A stretch of 50,165 bases of DNA from positions 1-50,165 of the forward strand of contig JAGRHC010000013.1 of assembly GCA_020445145.1 (NCBI GenBank), given 5' to 3'. Every line of letters begins with the position of its first letter. Positions within the stretch are counted from its first letter, which is position 1. The notes below the pieces were generated by a model that saw only the letters and a program-made list of their open reading frames with translations, did not search any database and was not told the DNA's origin. This DNA comes from Alphaproteobacteria bacterium (GTDB taxonomy: Bacteria; Pseudomonadota; Alphaproteobacteria; Micavibrionales; Micavibrionaceae). Positions 23,872 through 32,544 of this stretch are shown in pieces. Made by a program: the position numbers and the translations under genes.

Positions 23872-24858
23872 ATGTCATTTTATTCCCGTTTTTTAGGTTT
23901 GTTTGTTTTGTGCGCGGCGCTGACGGGGTGTGCGCAGATTCAGCTTGGGTCGCATTTTGCCAAGAAGATGTCGGGGGAACAAAGCAAGGGGGCGTACAAG
24001 GTCGGGTCGCCTTATAAGGTCAATGGTGTTTGGTACCGGCCTGTTGTTGATTACGGGTATGATGAGACAGGGATTGCGTCGTGGTACGGGCCGGGGTTTC
24101 ATGGCAAGAAGACGGCGAATGGCGAGACGTTTGATGAAAATGAGTTGACGGCGGCGCATAAGACCCTGCCTCTTCCGACGCTGGTGCGGGTGACGAACCT
24201 TGATAATGGGCGGTCTTTGGTCGTGCGGGTGAATGATCGTGGGCCGTACGCGAAGTCCAGGATTATCGATTTATCGAAGCGGTCGGCAGAGCTTCTCGGG
24301 TTCAAGGGAAGGGGGACGGCGAAGGTCCGGGTGCAGGTTATGGAGAAGGAGAGCCGGATTATTGCGGATGCGGCGCGGCGCGGAGAAGATACGCGCGGGG
24401 CTGAAGTTCCGTTGAACGACAAGCGCTATGCGGCGACGAATTCACCTTATACGCCTCGGCCTGGTGTTCAGCAGGCTTCTTATTCTCAGGGGCCGGGGGC
24501 GCAGCCTGTGCCTATTGTGAATCAGGAATCCCTTCCGCCTGCGGATGTGTCCGGTCATGTGCGTAACGGTGCTTTTTATCCTGATCCGGTGGTCCAGCAG
24601 TTGCCGGTTCATCCGACCCGTATATATGTGCAGGCCGGATCGTTTTCGGTTCAGGAGAATGCTTTGAAATTTGCGGATAAACTTAAGGCGGTTTCATCCG
24701 ATGCGGGGGTTTATCCGGCTATGGTGGATAATACGATGTATTACCGTGTCCGTATTCCGGCGCAGGATGTCGCGCAGGCGGATTCTCTTTTGGCTGAGGT
24801 GTTGCGAAGCGGTGATGAGAATGCCATCATTGTCGTCGATGAGATTCCCCGCCCATAG
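23872..24858 (+). CDS. rlpA: RlpA-type septal lytic transglycosylase/SPOR lipoprotein
   Basis: 328 residues starting at ATG 23872 with GAAAGGG five bases upstream. A lipoprotein signal ends in the lipobox LTGC, so it is anchored by a lipidated cysteine. A double-psi beta-barrel domain (about 60-160, GIASWYGPGFHGKKTANGE and VNDRGPY) is followed by a Pro/Gln-rich linker and a C-terminal SPOR domain (IYVQAGSFSVQENALKFADKL). SPOR domains bind denuded peptidoglycan at the division site. RlpA proteins separate daughter cells or bind septal wall. Confidence 0.93.
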   Translation: MSFYSRFLGLFVLCAALTGCAQIQLGSHFAKKMSGEQSKGAYKVGSPYKVNGVWYRPVVDYGYDETGIASWYGPGFHGKKTANGETFDENELTAAHKTLPLPTLVRVTNLDNGRSLVVRVNDRGPYAKSRIIDLSKRSAELLGFKGRGTAKVRVQVMEKESRIIADAARRGEDTRGAEVPLNDKRYAATNSPYTPRPGVQQASYSQGPGAQPVPIVNQESLPPADVSGHVRNGAFYPDPVVQQLPVHPTRIYVQAGSFSVQENALKFADKLKAVSSDAGVYPAMVDNTMYYRVRIPAQDVAQADSLLAEVLRSGDENAIIVVDEIPRP

Positions 24859-24893
24859 GACATGATTTTAAACAGGAGGCTTTTGTTTTCGTT

Positions 24894-26072
24894 ATGAGAC
24901 ACTCAACCGCATATTTTCGCCGGGTGATTTTTGTTTTTACCGTTTTGGTGTTTGCTTTGCCGTTTGGCGCGCAGGCTGAGACTGTGGAGACGAAGGCTCA
25001 GCAGGCCTTTATGATCGATTTTGATACAGGCACAGTCTTGTTTGAGAAAAATGCGGATGAGAAGATGCCGACGTCGTCGATGAGTAAGGTTATGACGATG
25101 TATCTGGTGTTCGATGCGCTGAAGAAGGGAAAAATTTCGCTTGATGATGAGTTTACGGTTAGCGAAAAGGCCTGGAAGATGGGCGGATCGAAGATGTTTG
25201 TTCCTGTGGGCAAGAAGGTTCGTGTCGGCGATCTTGTGCAGGGGGTGATTGTTCAATCCGGGAACGATGCGACGATTGTTCTGGCGGAAGGGCTTGCCGG
25301 GAGCGAGGTGTCGTGGGCGGCGGCTTTGAATACCAAGGCGCAGGAGCTGGGGATGAAAAACAGTCATTTTATGAACGCGAGTGGCTGGCCGGACCCGGAT
25401 CATTATTCGACGGCGCGCGATCTGGCGATGTTGTCGTGGTATATGATCAATGACTTTCCTGAATATTATCCGTATTTCTCCGAGAAGGATTTTACTTATA
25501 ACGATATCAAGCAGGGGAACCGGAATCCGCTTTTGTATCGCGGGATTGGCGCGGATGGGATCAAGACCGGCCATACAGAGGATGGTGGTTATGGCTTGAT
25601 GGCGAGCGGCATTCAGGACGGGCGGCGTGTTATTTTGGTTGCGAACGGTATGGCGAGCCAGCAGGAACGCGCGGATGAATCTGCAAAATTGCTTCAGTGG
25701 GGGATGAGTGGTTTTCAGAATTTGAAACTTGTTAAGGCCGGGCAGATTGTTGAGGAGGCTCCTGTTGCTATGGGGGGGCTGGAGACGGTTCCGCTGGCTG
25801 TGTCCGAGGATGTTGTCGTTACTGTGCCGAAGCTTTCTTCGGATGAAGCGAAGGCAGAGATTTCATATAATTCTCCTTTGATTGCGCCGGTCAAGAAGGG
25901 GGATAAGGTTGGGACGTTGTTTATAACGCTTCCCGGGGGCGGAGAGGCGATCAGTATTCCTTTGCTTGCAGATAAAGACGTTGCTGAGTTAGGATTTTTT
26001 CCGAAGACTTTTGCGAAAATCAGCTATTTTCTTTCTTCGCGGAAGGATGAGGTGAAACAGGATGGTGAGTGA
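24894..26072 (+). CDS. D-alanyl-D-alanine carboxypeptidase (PBP5/6-like)
   Basis: 392 residues with a signal peptide ending AQA (residue 28). The penicillin-binding motifs are all present: SxxK at S62-K65 (SMSK), SGN at 122-124 and KTG at 224-226. A C-terminal beta-sandwich domain and an amphipathic tail follow, as in DacA/DacC enzymes that trim the terminal D-Ala of peptidoglycan pentapeptides. A strong AGGAGG lies about 15 bases before the ATG, which is somewhat far. Its TGA overlaps the first base of the tmk start. Confidence 0.94.
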   Translation: MRHSTAYFRRVIFVFTVLVFALPFGAQAETVETKAQQAFMIDFDTGTVLFEKNADEKMPTSSMSKVMTMYLVFDALKKGKISLDDEFTVSEKAWKMGGSKMFVPVGKKVRVGDLVQGVIVQSGNDATIVLAEGLAGSEVSWAAALNTKAQELGMKNSHFMNASGWPDPDHYSTARDLAMLSWYMINDFPEYYPYFSEKDFTYNDIKQGNRNPLLYRGIGADGIKTGHTEDGGYGLMASGIQDGRRVILVANGMASQQERADESAKLLQWGMSGFQNLKLVKAGQIVEEAPVAMGGLETVPLAVSEDVVVTVPKLSSDEAKAEISYNSPLIAPVKKGDKVGTLFITLPGGGEAISIPLLADKDVAELGFFPKTFAKISYFLSSRKDEVKQDGE

Positions 26073-26743
26073 TGCCGGATTTGCGTCTTGAGGGCGGACT
26101 TTTTATTAGTTTTGAAGGCGGTGAAGGGGCTGGTAAGACAAGCCAGATTAACCGTCTGGGCCAATTTCTGGCCTCAAAAGGTTACCGGGTTGTGACAACC
26201 CGTGAGCCGGGCGGAACGCCTGAGGGGGAAGCGCTGCGTTCTCTTTTGGTACAGCGGGGTGGCGGGAGTTGGAACCCTATGGCTGAGACGTTGTTGATGC
26301 TGGCGGGGCGGGGGATGCATGTCGAGAAAGTTATCAAGCCTGCGCTTGATCATGGAAAAATTGTTATCAGCGACCGCTTCTCGGATTCGACATTGGCCTA
26401 TCAGGGATATGGGCGCGGGCTTGATAGAGCGAAGCTTGAGGCTCTCACGGATATGGTGCTTGAGGGGTTTGCGCCTGATCTTACCTTTGTTCTTGATATT
26501 GCGGTGGTGGAAGGGTTGTCGCGTTCGACCAAGCGGATTGCCGCCGAAGCACATGATAACGATGAGAGTGAAGACCGGTTTGAGCGGATGGGCATAGAGT
26601 TTCATGAGCGTATTCGTCAGGGATTTCTGGATATCGCCAAAGCTTCGCCCGGTCGGTGTAATGTTCTTGATGCTTCGAGGCGTATGGATGAGATTGCCGG
26701 GCAGATTGAGGCGGTCGTGATGAGTAAAATCGGGGCGCTATGA
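26072..26743 (+). CDS. tmk: Thymidylate kinase
   Basis: Phosphorylates dTMP to dTDP. 223 residues from ATG 26072; a GTG one codon earlier is possible. P-loop GGEGAGKTS is at 16-24, the DRF(S/A) motif is present as SDRFSDSTLAYQGYGRG, and a lid region follows. The gene is coupled to the carboxypeptidase gene upstream and overlaps holB by four bases. The tmk-holB pair is a common bacterial arrangement. Confidence 0.95.
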   Translation: MPDLRLEGGLFISFEGGEGAGKTSQINRLGQFLASKGYRVVTTREPGGTPEGEALRSLLVQRGGGSWNPMAETLLMLAGRGMHVEKVIKPALDHGKIVISDRFSDSTLAYQGYGRGLDRAKLEALTDMVLEGFAPDLTFVLDIAVVEGLSRSTKRIAAEAHDNDESEDRFERMGIEFHERIRQGFLDIAKASPGRCNVLDASRRMDEIAGQIEAVVMSKIGAL

Positions 26744-27885
26744 GCCTGTTTGATGATGACGATGATTTTGTAGAGGATGCGGTTGATGCGGCTGTGCCTT
26801 CGTTGGGGTTAGTTGCGCCGCGGCAGATGGATTTTTGTCTGGGACACAGTGTGCAGGAGAAGCTGTTTCTTGACCTTCATGCGCGCGGAGCGATGCCTCA
26901 TGCAATGATTTTTTCCGGGACGCAAGGGATTGGCAAGGCGACGATGGCGTTTCGTCTGGCGCGGTTTTTGTTCAAGTACGGCAAGGATAACGTTGCAGAC
27001 GGCGGTTTGTTTGGGGATGCAGCGCCTGCAATACTTCCCGAGGTACTGGATGTTGCTGCCGATGACCCGGTTTTTCGGCGCGTGGCTTCGGGCGGGCATG
27101 CGGACTTGCTTTATGTCGAGCGGGCTTACGATGAGAAAAAGGGGCGGTCCAAGGCTGCGCTGGATGTTGAGAGTGTTCGCAAGATCGAACAGTTTTTGCG
27201 CAAGACGGCTTCGGAGGGCGGGTGGCGCGTTGTGATTGTGGATGACGCGGATACGATGAACCGTAGTGCACAGAATGCCATATTGAAGATTCTTGAAGAG
27301 CCGCCGGCTAATGTTCTGATGATTTTGATTGCGCACAGGGCGGGGCGGTTGATTCCGACTATTCATTCGCGGTGCCGCAACGTTGATTTTCAGTCTCTGG
27401 ACGCTCCGGTTATGGAGGAGTTGTTTGCTCGGCAGGGTGTGTTGTTTCGTCCGGAAGAGCTGGATACGGTTTTGACTTTTGCCGGTGGGAGTATCGGGCG
27501 GGCGTTGCAGTTTGTCGAGGAGGGCGGGCTTGATACGCTGTCCCTGATTTTCTCGACGCTTGCGTATATGCCGGAATGGGACAGGGTAAAGGTCTTTGAA
27601 CTTGGGGAGATGTTATCTCCGCCGTCTCAGGATAAAGCTTACCGGATGTTTGCTGATTTGTTGCAGTGGGTGTTCCGGCAGGTTTTGTTTGCCAAGGCGC
27701 GAGGGGCGCAGAACTTGCCGCCTTGTCTGGCGCGGAGCGGGCTGGAGGGGTTTTTGCGTAAATCGTCTCTGGAGAAGCTGGTGGGGATTTGCGATTCTTT
27801 GAAAAATCACTTTGAGAGCGTGGAATTTTCAAATCTGGATCGGCGCGATGCTGTACGCGGGGCTTTTGTTGTGCTAAGTCAATAG
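26740..27885 (+). CDS. holB: DNA polymerase III delta' subunit
   Basis: 381 residues of the clamp-loader delta' family. It has an acidic N-terminal extension (SLFDDDDDFVEDA), a P-loop-like GTQGIGKAT at 60-68, the AAA+ region with VVIVDDADTMNRSAQNAILKILEEPP, and the SRC motif (HSRCRNVDF). Delta' is part of the complex that loads the sliding clamp on DNA. The start overlaps the tmk stop (ATGA). Confidence 0.93.
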   Translation: MSLFDDDDDFVEDAVDAAVPSLGLVAPRQMDFCLGHSVQEKLFLDLHARGAMPHAMIFSGTQGIGKATMAFRLARFLFKYGKDNVADGGLFGDAAPAILPEVLDVAADDPVFRRVASGGHADLLYVERAYDEKKGRSKAALDVESVRKIEQFLRKTASEGGWRVVIVDDADTMNRSAQNAILKILEEPPANVLMILIAHRAGRLIPTIHSRCRNVDFQSLDAPVMEELFARQGVLFRPEELDTVLTFAGGSIGRALQFVEEGGLDTLSLIFSTLAYMPEWDRVKVFELGEMLSPPSQDKAYRMFADLLQWVFRQVLFAKARGAQNLPPCLARSGLEGFLRKSSLEKLVGICDSLKNHFESVEFSNLDRRDAVRGAFVVLSQ

Positions 27886-27903
27886 ACCGTTGGGTTTTTA
27901 TTG

Positions 27904-29490
27904 ATGAGGTCTGGGGCCGTGGGCGAGAAAAATAAATTTTATATCACGACAGCAATTTCTTATGTGAACGGGGTGCCGCATCTGGGGCATGCTTATGAGT
28001 TGATTTTGACTGATGCGATGGCGCGGTTCAAGCGGCTGGACGGGTATGATGTTATGTTCCTGACCGGGACGGACGAGCATGGCGAGAAAGTTGCCAAGAC
28101 GGCGGCGAAGAACGGCATGGAGCCTCGCGCGTTTGCGGATCAGAATGCGGCGGAGTTTATTGCGTTGACGCAAAAGCTAGGGGTGTCGAATGACGATTTT
28201 ATTCGCACGACGCAAGAGCGGCATTATGCTGCTTCGCAGGCGATTTGGGAAAAGCTTCAAGAGAAGGGTGAAATTTATCTCGGGAAGTATGAGGGCTGGT
28301 ATTCGGTTCGTGAAGAGGCTTATTTTACGGAGGATGAGCTTCGTGAAGATGAGAGCGGTCAGAAATTTACGCCGCTTGGGACCGAGGTGGAGTGGGTCGA
28401 GGAGCCGAGTTATTTCTTCAAGCTTTCCAATTATACCGAAGTATTGATCAAGCTTTATACCGAGCAGACGGATATGATTATGCCGGATGCACGCCGGAAC
28501 GAGATTATGAGTTTCCTCAAGCAAGAGGGCGGGTTACGTGATTTGTCTGTCTCGCGGCATAAGAGCCGGTTGAAATGGGGGATTCCCGTTCCGGGGGATG
28601 GGGATCATGTGATGTATGTCTGGCTGGATGCGCTGACTAACTATATTACGGGGGTTGGGTATCCGGATGTCGACAGTGAGTCTTTCAAGACATACTGGCC
28701 TGCGGATTACCATGTGATCGGGAAAGATATTATTCGTTTTCACGCGGTTTACTGGCCAGCATTTTTGATGGCCGCCGGTGTCGACTTGCCGAAGCGGATT
28801 TTTGCGCACGGGTTCATTAATATTGACGGGGCGAAGATGTCCAAGTCTTTGGGGAACGTGCTCTCGCCGGATGATATGGTTCAGACGTACGGGCTGGATC
28901 AGACCCGTTATTTCCTGCTTCGCGAGATTCCGCACGGGCAGGACGGGAATTTCTCTCATGATAAGGCGGTGGCGCGGATTAACGCGGATCTGGCGAACGG
29001 CCTTGGAAACCTTGCGCAGCGTACCTTGTCGATGATTTACAAGAACTGCGAAGAGATGGTGCCGCAACCGGGCGCGTACACGCCGGAAGATACAGCGCTT
29101 CTGGGCAAGATTTATAACGAGATGATCCCGGGGGTGCGAGGGCATGTCGGGGCGTTGCGGTTCAATGATGTTCTGGCAGGGATATGGGAGTGCATTTCGT
29201 TATGTGATTCCTATATTGATGCACAGGCCCCGTGGAAGCTCAAGAAGGAAGATCCAGCGCGGATGGGGACCGTTTTGTATGTGTTGGCCGAGGCGATCCG
29301 TTGTCTTGGTATTGCGGTGCAATTCGCGATGCCTGCTTCGGCGGCGAAGGTTCTGGAGCAGCTTCAGGTTCATGAAGACAAGCGACTGTTTTCACATATA
29401 AACGGTGATTATGCTCTTGTGCCGGGGACGGTTATTGATAAGCCGGAGGGGGTTTTCCCGCGGATTGTTACCGAGGAGGAGGCGGCGTAG
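27904..29490 (+). CDS. metG: Methionyl-tRNA synthetase
   Basis: 528 residues of a class I aminoacyl-tRNA synthetase charging tRNA-Met. The HIGH motif is HLGH at 26-29 and KMSKS is present as AKMSKSLGN. No zinc-knuckle cysteine quartet and no C-terminal EMAP-like tRNA-binding domain are seen, so it is the short MetG form. ATG 27904 is taken as the start; a GTG at 27919 is possible. It is located between holB and tatD in a conserved order. Confidence 0.95.
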   Translation: MRSGAVGEKNKFYITTAISYVNGVPHLGHAYELILTDAMARFKRLDGYDVMFLTGTDEHGEKVAKTAAKNGMEPRAFADQNAAEFIALTQKLGVSNDDFIRTTQERHYAASQAIWEKLQEKGEIYLGKYEGWYSVREEAYFTEDELREDESGQKFTPLGTEVEWVEEPSYFFKLSNYTEVLIKLYTEQTDMIMPDARRNEIMSFLKQEGGLRDLSVSRHKSRLKWGIPVPGDGDHVMYVWLDALTNYITGVGYPDVDSESFKTYWPADYHVIGKDIIRFHAVYWPAFLMAAGVDLPKRIFAHGFINIDGAKMSKSLGNVLSPDDMVQTYGLDQTRYFLLREIPHGQDGNFSHDKAVARINADLANGLGNLAQRTLSMIYKNCEEMVPQPGAYTPEDTALLGKIYNEMIPGVRGHVGALRFNDVLAGIWECISLCDSYIDAQAPWKLKKEDPARMGTVLYVLAEAIRCLGIAVQFAMPASAAKVLEQLQVHEDKRLFSHINGDYALVPGTVIDKPEGVFPRIVTEEEAA

Positions 29491-29494
29491 CCAG

Positions 29495-30292
29495 ATGTGG
29501 ATCGACTCGCATTGCCATTTGAACCACGCCAATATCCGTGAGGCCGGGATGCCGGCCGATCTTGCGGCGCGGGCTCAGGAGGCCGGGGTCGACGGGATGG
29601 TCTCGGTTTGTTGCCGTATTGCTGACGAGTTTCCTGATCTGCTTCAGATGGCAGGTTTTCTTGATAATGTCTGGTGTACGGTCGGGACGCATCCGCATGA
29701 AGCCGGGAAGTCTGCGGAGAAGACTGTGACGCTTGAGGCGTTAGTCAATTTGGCGAATTCCAGCCCCAAGGTGGTCGGGATCGGGGAGAGCGGACTTGAT
29801 TACTATTATGATTATGCGCCGCGCCTTGATCAGGGAGAGAGCTTTCGCAAGCATATAAGGGCTTGTATCGAGACGGATTTGCCGCTGGTTGTGCATAGCC
29901 GGGATGCCGAGGCTGACACGGCGCGGATACTTCGGGAGGAGGGGGCTGGTAAAGGTTTGCGCGGCGTTATGCATTGTTTCAGTTCCGGGCCACAGCTTGC
30001 CGAGGATGCGCTTGATCTTGGATTTTATATTTCGTTTTCGGGGATTGTGACTTTTAATAAGTCGGATGAGCTGCGCGCTATTGCCAGAACTGTGCCATTG
30101 GACCGGGTGCTGGTTGAGACGGATGCGCCTTATCTTGCGCCGATGCCGTTTCGTGGGCGGGTGAACGAGCCTGCGATGGTCGCACACACGGGGGCTTTTC
30201 TTGCGGACTTGTACGGGATGGAGCTTGAGGCCTTTGCAGCGCAGACGAGCCGGAATTTTTTTGATCTCTTTACGCGGGCGGCGTTGGTATGA
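29495..30292 (+). CDS. tatD: TatD-family metal-dependent deoxyribonuclease
   Basis: 265 residues starting MWIDSHCHLNH at ATG 29495, with a GAGGAGGAGG stretch upstream. Metal ligands are H6 and H8 (HCH), E in GESGLDYY, H in VVHSRD, H in MHCFSSG, and D in VETDAPYLAP. This amidohydrolase-fold family contains 3'-5' DNases active in DNA repair and quality control. Its stop overlaps the start of the MBL gene (ATGA). Confidence 0.94.
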   Translation: MWIDSHCHLNHANIREAGMPADLAARAQEAGVDGMVSVCCRIADEFPDLLQMAGFLDNVWCTVGTHPHEAGKSAEKTVTLEALVNLANSSPKVVGIGESGLDYYYDYAPRLDQGESFRKHIRACIETDLPLVVHSRDAEADTARILREEGAGKGLRGVMHCFSSGPQLAEDALDLGFYISFSGIVTFNKSDELRAIARTVPLDRVLVETDAPYLAPMPFRGRVNEPAMVAHTGAFLADLYGMELEAFAAQTSRNFFDLFTRAALV

Positions 30293-31095
30293 CCCTGACG
30301 TGCACGATTTTGGGGTGTGGTAATTCTTCGGGGGTTCCGGCGGTCGGGAATTACTGGGGCGCCTGCGATCCGCATGATACGCGTAATCGGCGTACGCGCT
30401 GTTCTTTGGCTGTACAAAGTGAGACGACGACGATTATTGTTGATACGGGGCCTGATTTCAGGGAGCAGCTTAATCGAGAGAATATTGCCGGGCCTTCGGT
30501 GAGCGCTGTGCTTTATACGCATGCTCATAGCGATCATGTGCATGGGATTGATGATCTGCGGTCGATTTATTATCAGAATGGGCGTAATCAGATTGATGTT
30601 TATGGCAAGGGGTGCACTCTTTCAGAGATTAGCGGTCGGTTTAATTACCTTTTCGAGGGCGGAAATGACGAAGAGTATCCTGCGGTTCTGCGGGCTCATG
30701 TTATTCCAGAGGATGCGTATGGTCAGCCTTTTGTCGTTGGTGATATTCCCGTTGTTCCGATTGAGATGGATCATGGTACATGTCTGGCTTCGGGTTACAG
30801 GTTTGGTGATTTTGCTTATTGTGTGGATGTGAAAAGGCTGGATCACAAGGCTCTGGATTTACTGGCAGGTGTCAAGACTTGGGTTGTTGATGGCGCGGCT
30901 TACAAGAACCCAAACAAAATCATGCATGCGCATTTGCAGGCCATCTATGATTACAACCGTCATATTAAAGCTGAGGCGGTTTATGTGACGAGTTTGTCGG
31001 CGCAGATGGACTATAAGACTCTGGAAGCTGAAATGCCTGAGGGCGTTTATCCGGCTTTTGACGGGCTTGTGCTTGAGGCGTTCTACGGCTCATAA
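30289..31095 (+). CDS. MBL-fold metallohydrolase (PhnP-like)
   Basis: 268 residues of the metallo-beta-lactamase fold. The metal site HAHSDH is at 78-83, the N-terminal part reads ILGCGNSSGVP, and later ligands are visible in EMDHGTCLASGYRFG and the C-terminal HAH region. The family includes phosphoribosyl cyclic phosphodiesterases and RNase-like enzymes. In alphaproteobacteria it commonly follows metG-tatD. The substrate is not determined here. A hairpin terminator follows the stop. Confidence 0.9.
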   Translation: MTLTCTILGCGNSSGVPAVGNYWGACDPHDTRNRRTRCSLAVQSETTTIIVDTGPDFREQLNRENIAGPSVSAVLYTHAHSDHVHGIDDLRSIYYQNGRNQIDVYGKGCTLSEISGRFNYLFEGGNDEEYPAVLRAHVIPEDAYGQPFVVGDIPVVPIEMDHGTCLASGYRFGDFAYCVDVKRLDHKALDLLAGVKTWVVDGAAYKNPNKIMHAHLQAIYDYNRHIKAEAVYVTSLSAQMDYKTLEAEMPEGVYPAFDGLVLEAFYGS

Positions 31096-31124
31096 AAAAA
31101 TGCGCACCGGGTGATGGTGCGCAT
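31094..31124 (-). terminator. Hairpin terminator between MBL and glnII
   Basis: ATGCGCACC and GGTGCGCAT form a perfect 9-bp stem with a 7-base loop. On the minus strand it is followed by a run of seven T, so it serves glnII best. On the plus strand the tail is weaker (TTCTT) but may still stop the tmk-to-MBL transcript. Confidence 0.85.
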
Positions 31125-31147
31125 TCTTCGTGTTTCTTTATATTCGC

Positions 31148-32260
31148 TTATTCAGCAGCCATTGGCAGCTGTTTTTCTTCGCGTGGCCATGATGTGAAGG
31201 TCATGACGCTCTCGTCTACGCCACATACTGTTGCGCTGATACGTGCGGCAACGAGGTATGGGTCAGCGTTTGCGCCCGGGCGGCGGTCTTCGAAGTAACC
31301 ATAGCCTTTTTGCGCAACCGGCTGCGGAATACGGATCGAACAACCACGGTCGGCTGTGCCGGCCTTGAAGGTGTTGATGTCGCATGTTTCATGCAGACCT
31401 GTGAGGCGGTCAGAAAGACCTGCGCCGTACAAGGCAATGTGCTGTTTGTGTTTTTTGCTCAATGCATCAACAGCTGCATCGATTGCCGCGCGGCCTTTTG
31501 ATTTGTCGCGGGTGTCGTTGGTCGAGAAGTTGGTGTGCATCCCGGCACCGTTCCAGTCACCCTTAACAGGCTTGTTGTCGAAGGATACAGTGATACCGAA
31601 CTCTTCGCCAACACGGCACAGGAGCCAGCGGCCAATCCATGTCTGGTCAGCGGCTTTCAGAACACCGGCTGTTTCTTTTGGATCGCCACGGAAGCCAATC
31701 TGGAATTCCCATTGACCGGGCATGACTTCTGCGTTCATACCGTAGTACAGGAGGCCTGCTTCGAGGCAAAGCTCTGCATGTGCTTCAGCGACTTCACGGC
31801 CGAAAGCTTCGTCAGCGCCAACACCGCAGTAGTAGGGGCCTTGTGGGCCAGGGAAACCCTGGTCCGGCCACCCAAGCGGTGTGCGGTTTTTGAACAGTGT
31901 ATATTCTTGCTCGAAACCTGCCCATGGGTCTTGTTTTGCTGCACCAGCGTCAAGGACAGCGCGCAGTTGTGCGCGGGAGTTTGATTTGTGTGGTGTGCCA
32001 TCTGGGTTGTAGACTTCGCACATGACCAGAAAGTTGCCTTCACCGCGGATTGGGTCGGGGACATAGTAAACAGGCTGCAAGGTGCAGTCTGAATCATGGC
32101 CTTCAGCCTGATTTGTAGATGACCCGTCGAAGCTCCACTCAGGGAAGTCTTCAATCGAAGGGTTTGCGCCGACATTTACAACACGTGCTTTCGAGCGCAT
32201 GAAACGTGTAGGTACTGCACCATCAAGCCAGATATATTCAGCCAGGGTAAAATTGGACAT
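31148..32260 (-). CDS. glnII: Glutamine synthetase, type II (eukaryotic-type)
   Basis: Makes glutamine from glutamate, ammonia and ATP. 370 residues, much shorter than the about 470 of GlnA type I, and it carries GSII signatures: EWSFDGSSTNQAEGHDSD at 41-58, GAGMHTNFST, and RGCSIRIP near the C-terminus. The start ATG 32260 has GAGGAGA nine bases upstream. No adenylylation-site Tyr of the GSI type is expected. GSII enzymes are known in rhizobia and some other bacteria beside eukaryotes. An inverted repeat in its leader suggests nitrogen- or RNA-level control. Confidence 0.95.
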   Translation of the reverse strand: MSNFTLAEYIWLDGAVPTRFMRSKARVVNVGANPSIEDFPEWSFDGSSTNQAEGHDSDCTLQPVYYVPDPIRGEGNFLVMCEVYNPDGTPHKSNSRAQLRAVLDAGAAKQDPWAGFEQEYTLFKNRTPLGWPDQGFPGPQGPYYCGVGADEAFGREVAEAHAELCLEAGLLYYGMNAEVMPGQWEFQIGFRGDPKETAGVLKAADQTWIGRWLLCRVGEEFGITVSFDNKPVKGDWNGAGMHTNFSTNDTRDKSKGRAAIDAAVDALSKKHKQHIALYGAGLSDRLTGLHETCDINTFKAGTADRGCSIRIPQPVAQKGYGYFEDRRPGANADPYLVAARISATVCGVDESVMTFTSWPREEKQLPMAAE

Positions 32261-32284
32261 AATTTTGATCTCCTCAGTTCTAAA

Positions 32285-32306
32285 ATTGCACCTGTTTTGG
32301 TGCAAT
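32285..32306 (-). promoter_or_regulatory. Inverted repeat in the glnII leader (NtrC-like half-sites)
   Basis: ATTGCACC and GGTGCAAT are perfect 8-base arms with a 6-base spacer. The half-sites match the NtrC consensus TGCACC/GGTGCA, but the spacer is one base longer than the usual five. A weak promoter (TTGCTT, 16 bases, TCTAAA on the minus strand) would place it at or just after the transcript start, so an RNA hairpin is equally possible. Confidence 0.45.
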
Positions 32307-32414
32307 GCAGAATTTAGAATCATTCTCAGGGAAAAAGCAACAGTTTTCCTTGGAAAGGCGCAAGAAATCTGGTTTTTTGAGGCATTGGAATGAAATTTTT
32401 GTAAAACCCCAATA

Positions 32415-32442
32415 TTGTGCGTTATGCAAAATCTAATATAAT
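32415..32442 (+). promoter_or_regulatory. Candidate promoter of the pilus locus
   Basis: TTGTGC at 32415-32420 and TATAAT at 32437-32442 are 16 bases apart, about 100 bases before the first pilus gene. The -10 box is perfect and the -35 is fair. The 284-base gap 32261-32544 holds this promoter and the glnII control region. Confidence 0.6.
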
Positions 32443-32544
32443 CAATTTGTTAACTATTCCCTGTTAAAAATGGAACCTGAAGTCGCTGGGTAGGTTTTCT
32501 TAAAAATTATTCGTTTGGTCGTTTTTATACGCCGGGTTTTTGAT

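Noticed and set aside
26174..26605. Antisense ORFs across tmk, holB and metG
   Set aside because: Shadow frames of conserved genes in a tight operon; no independent start signals.
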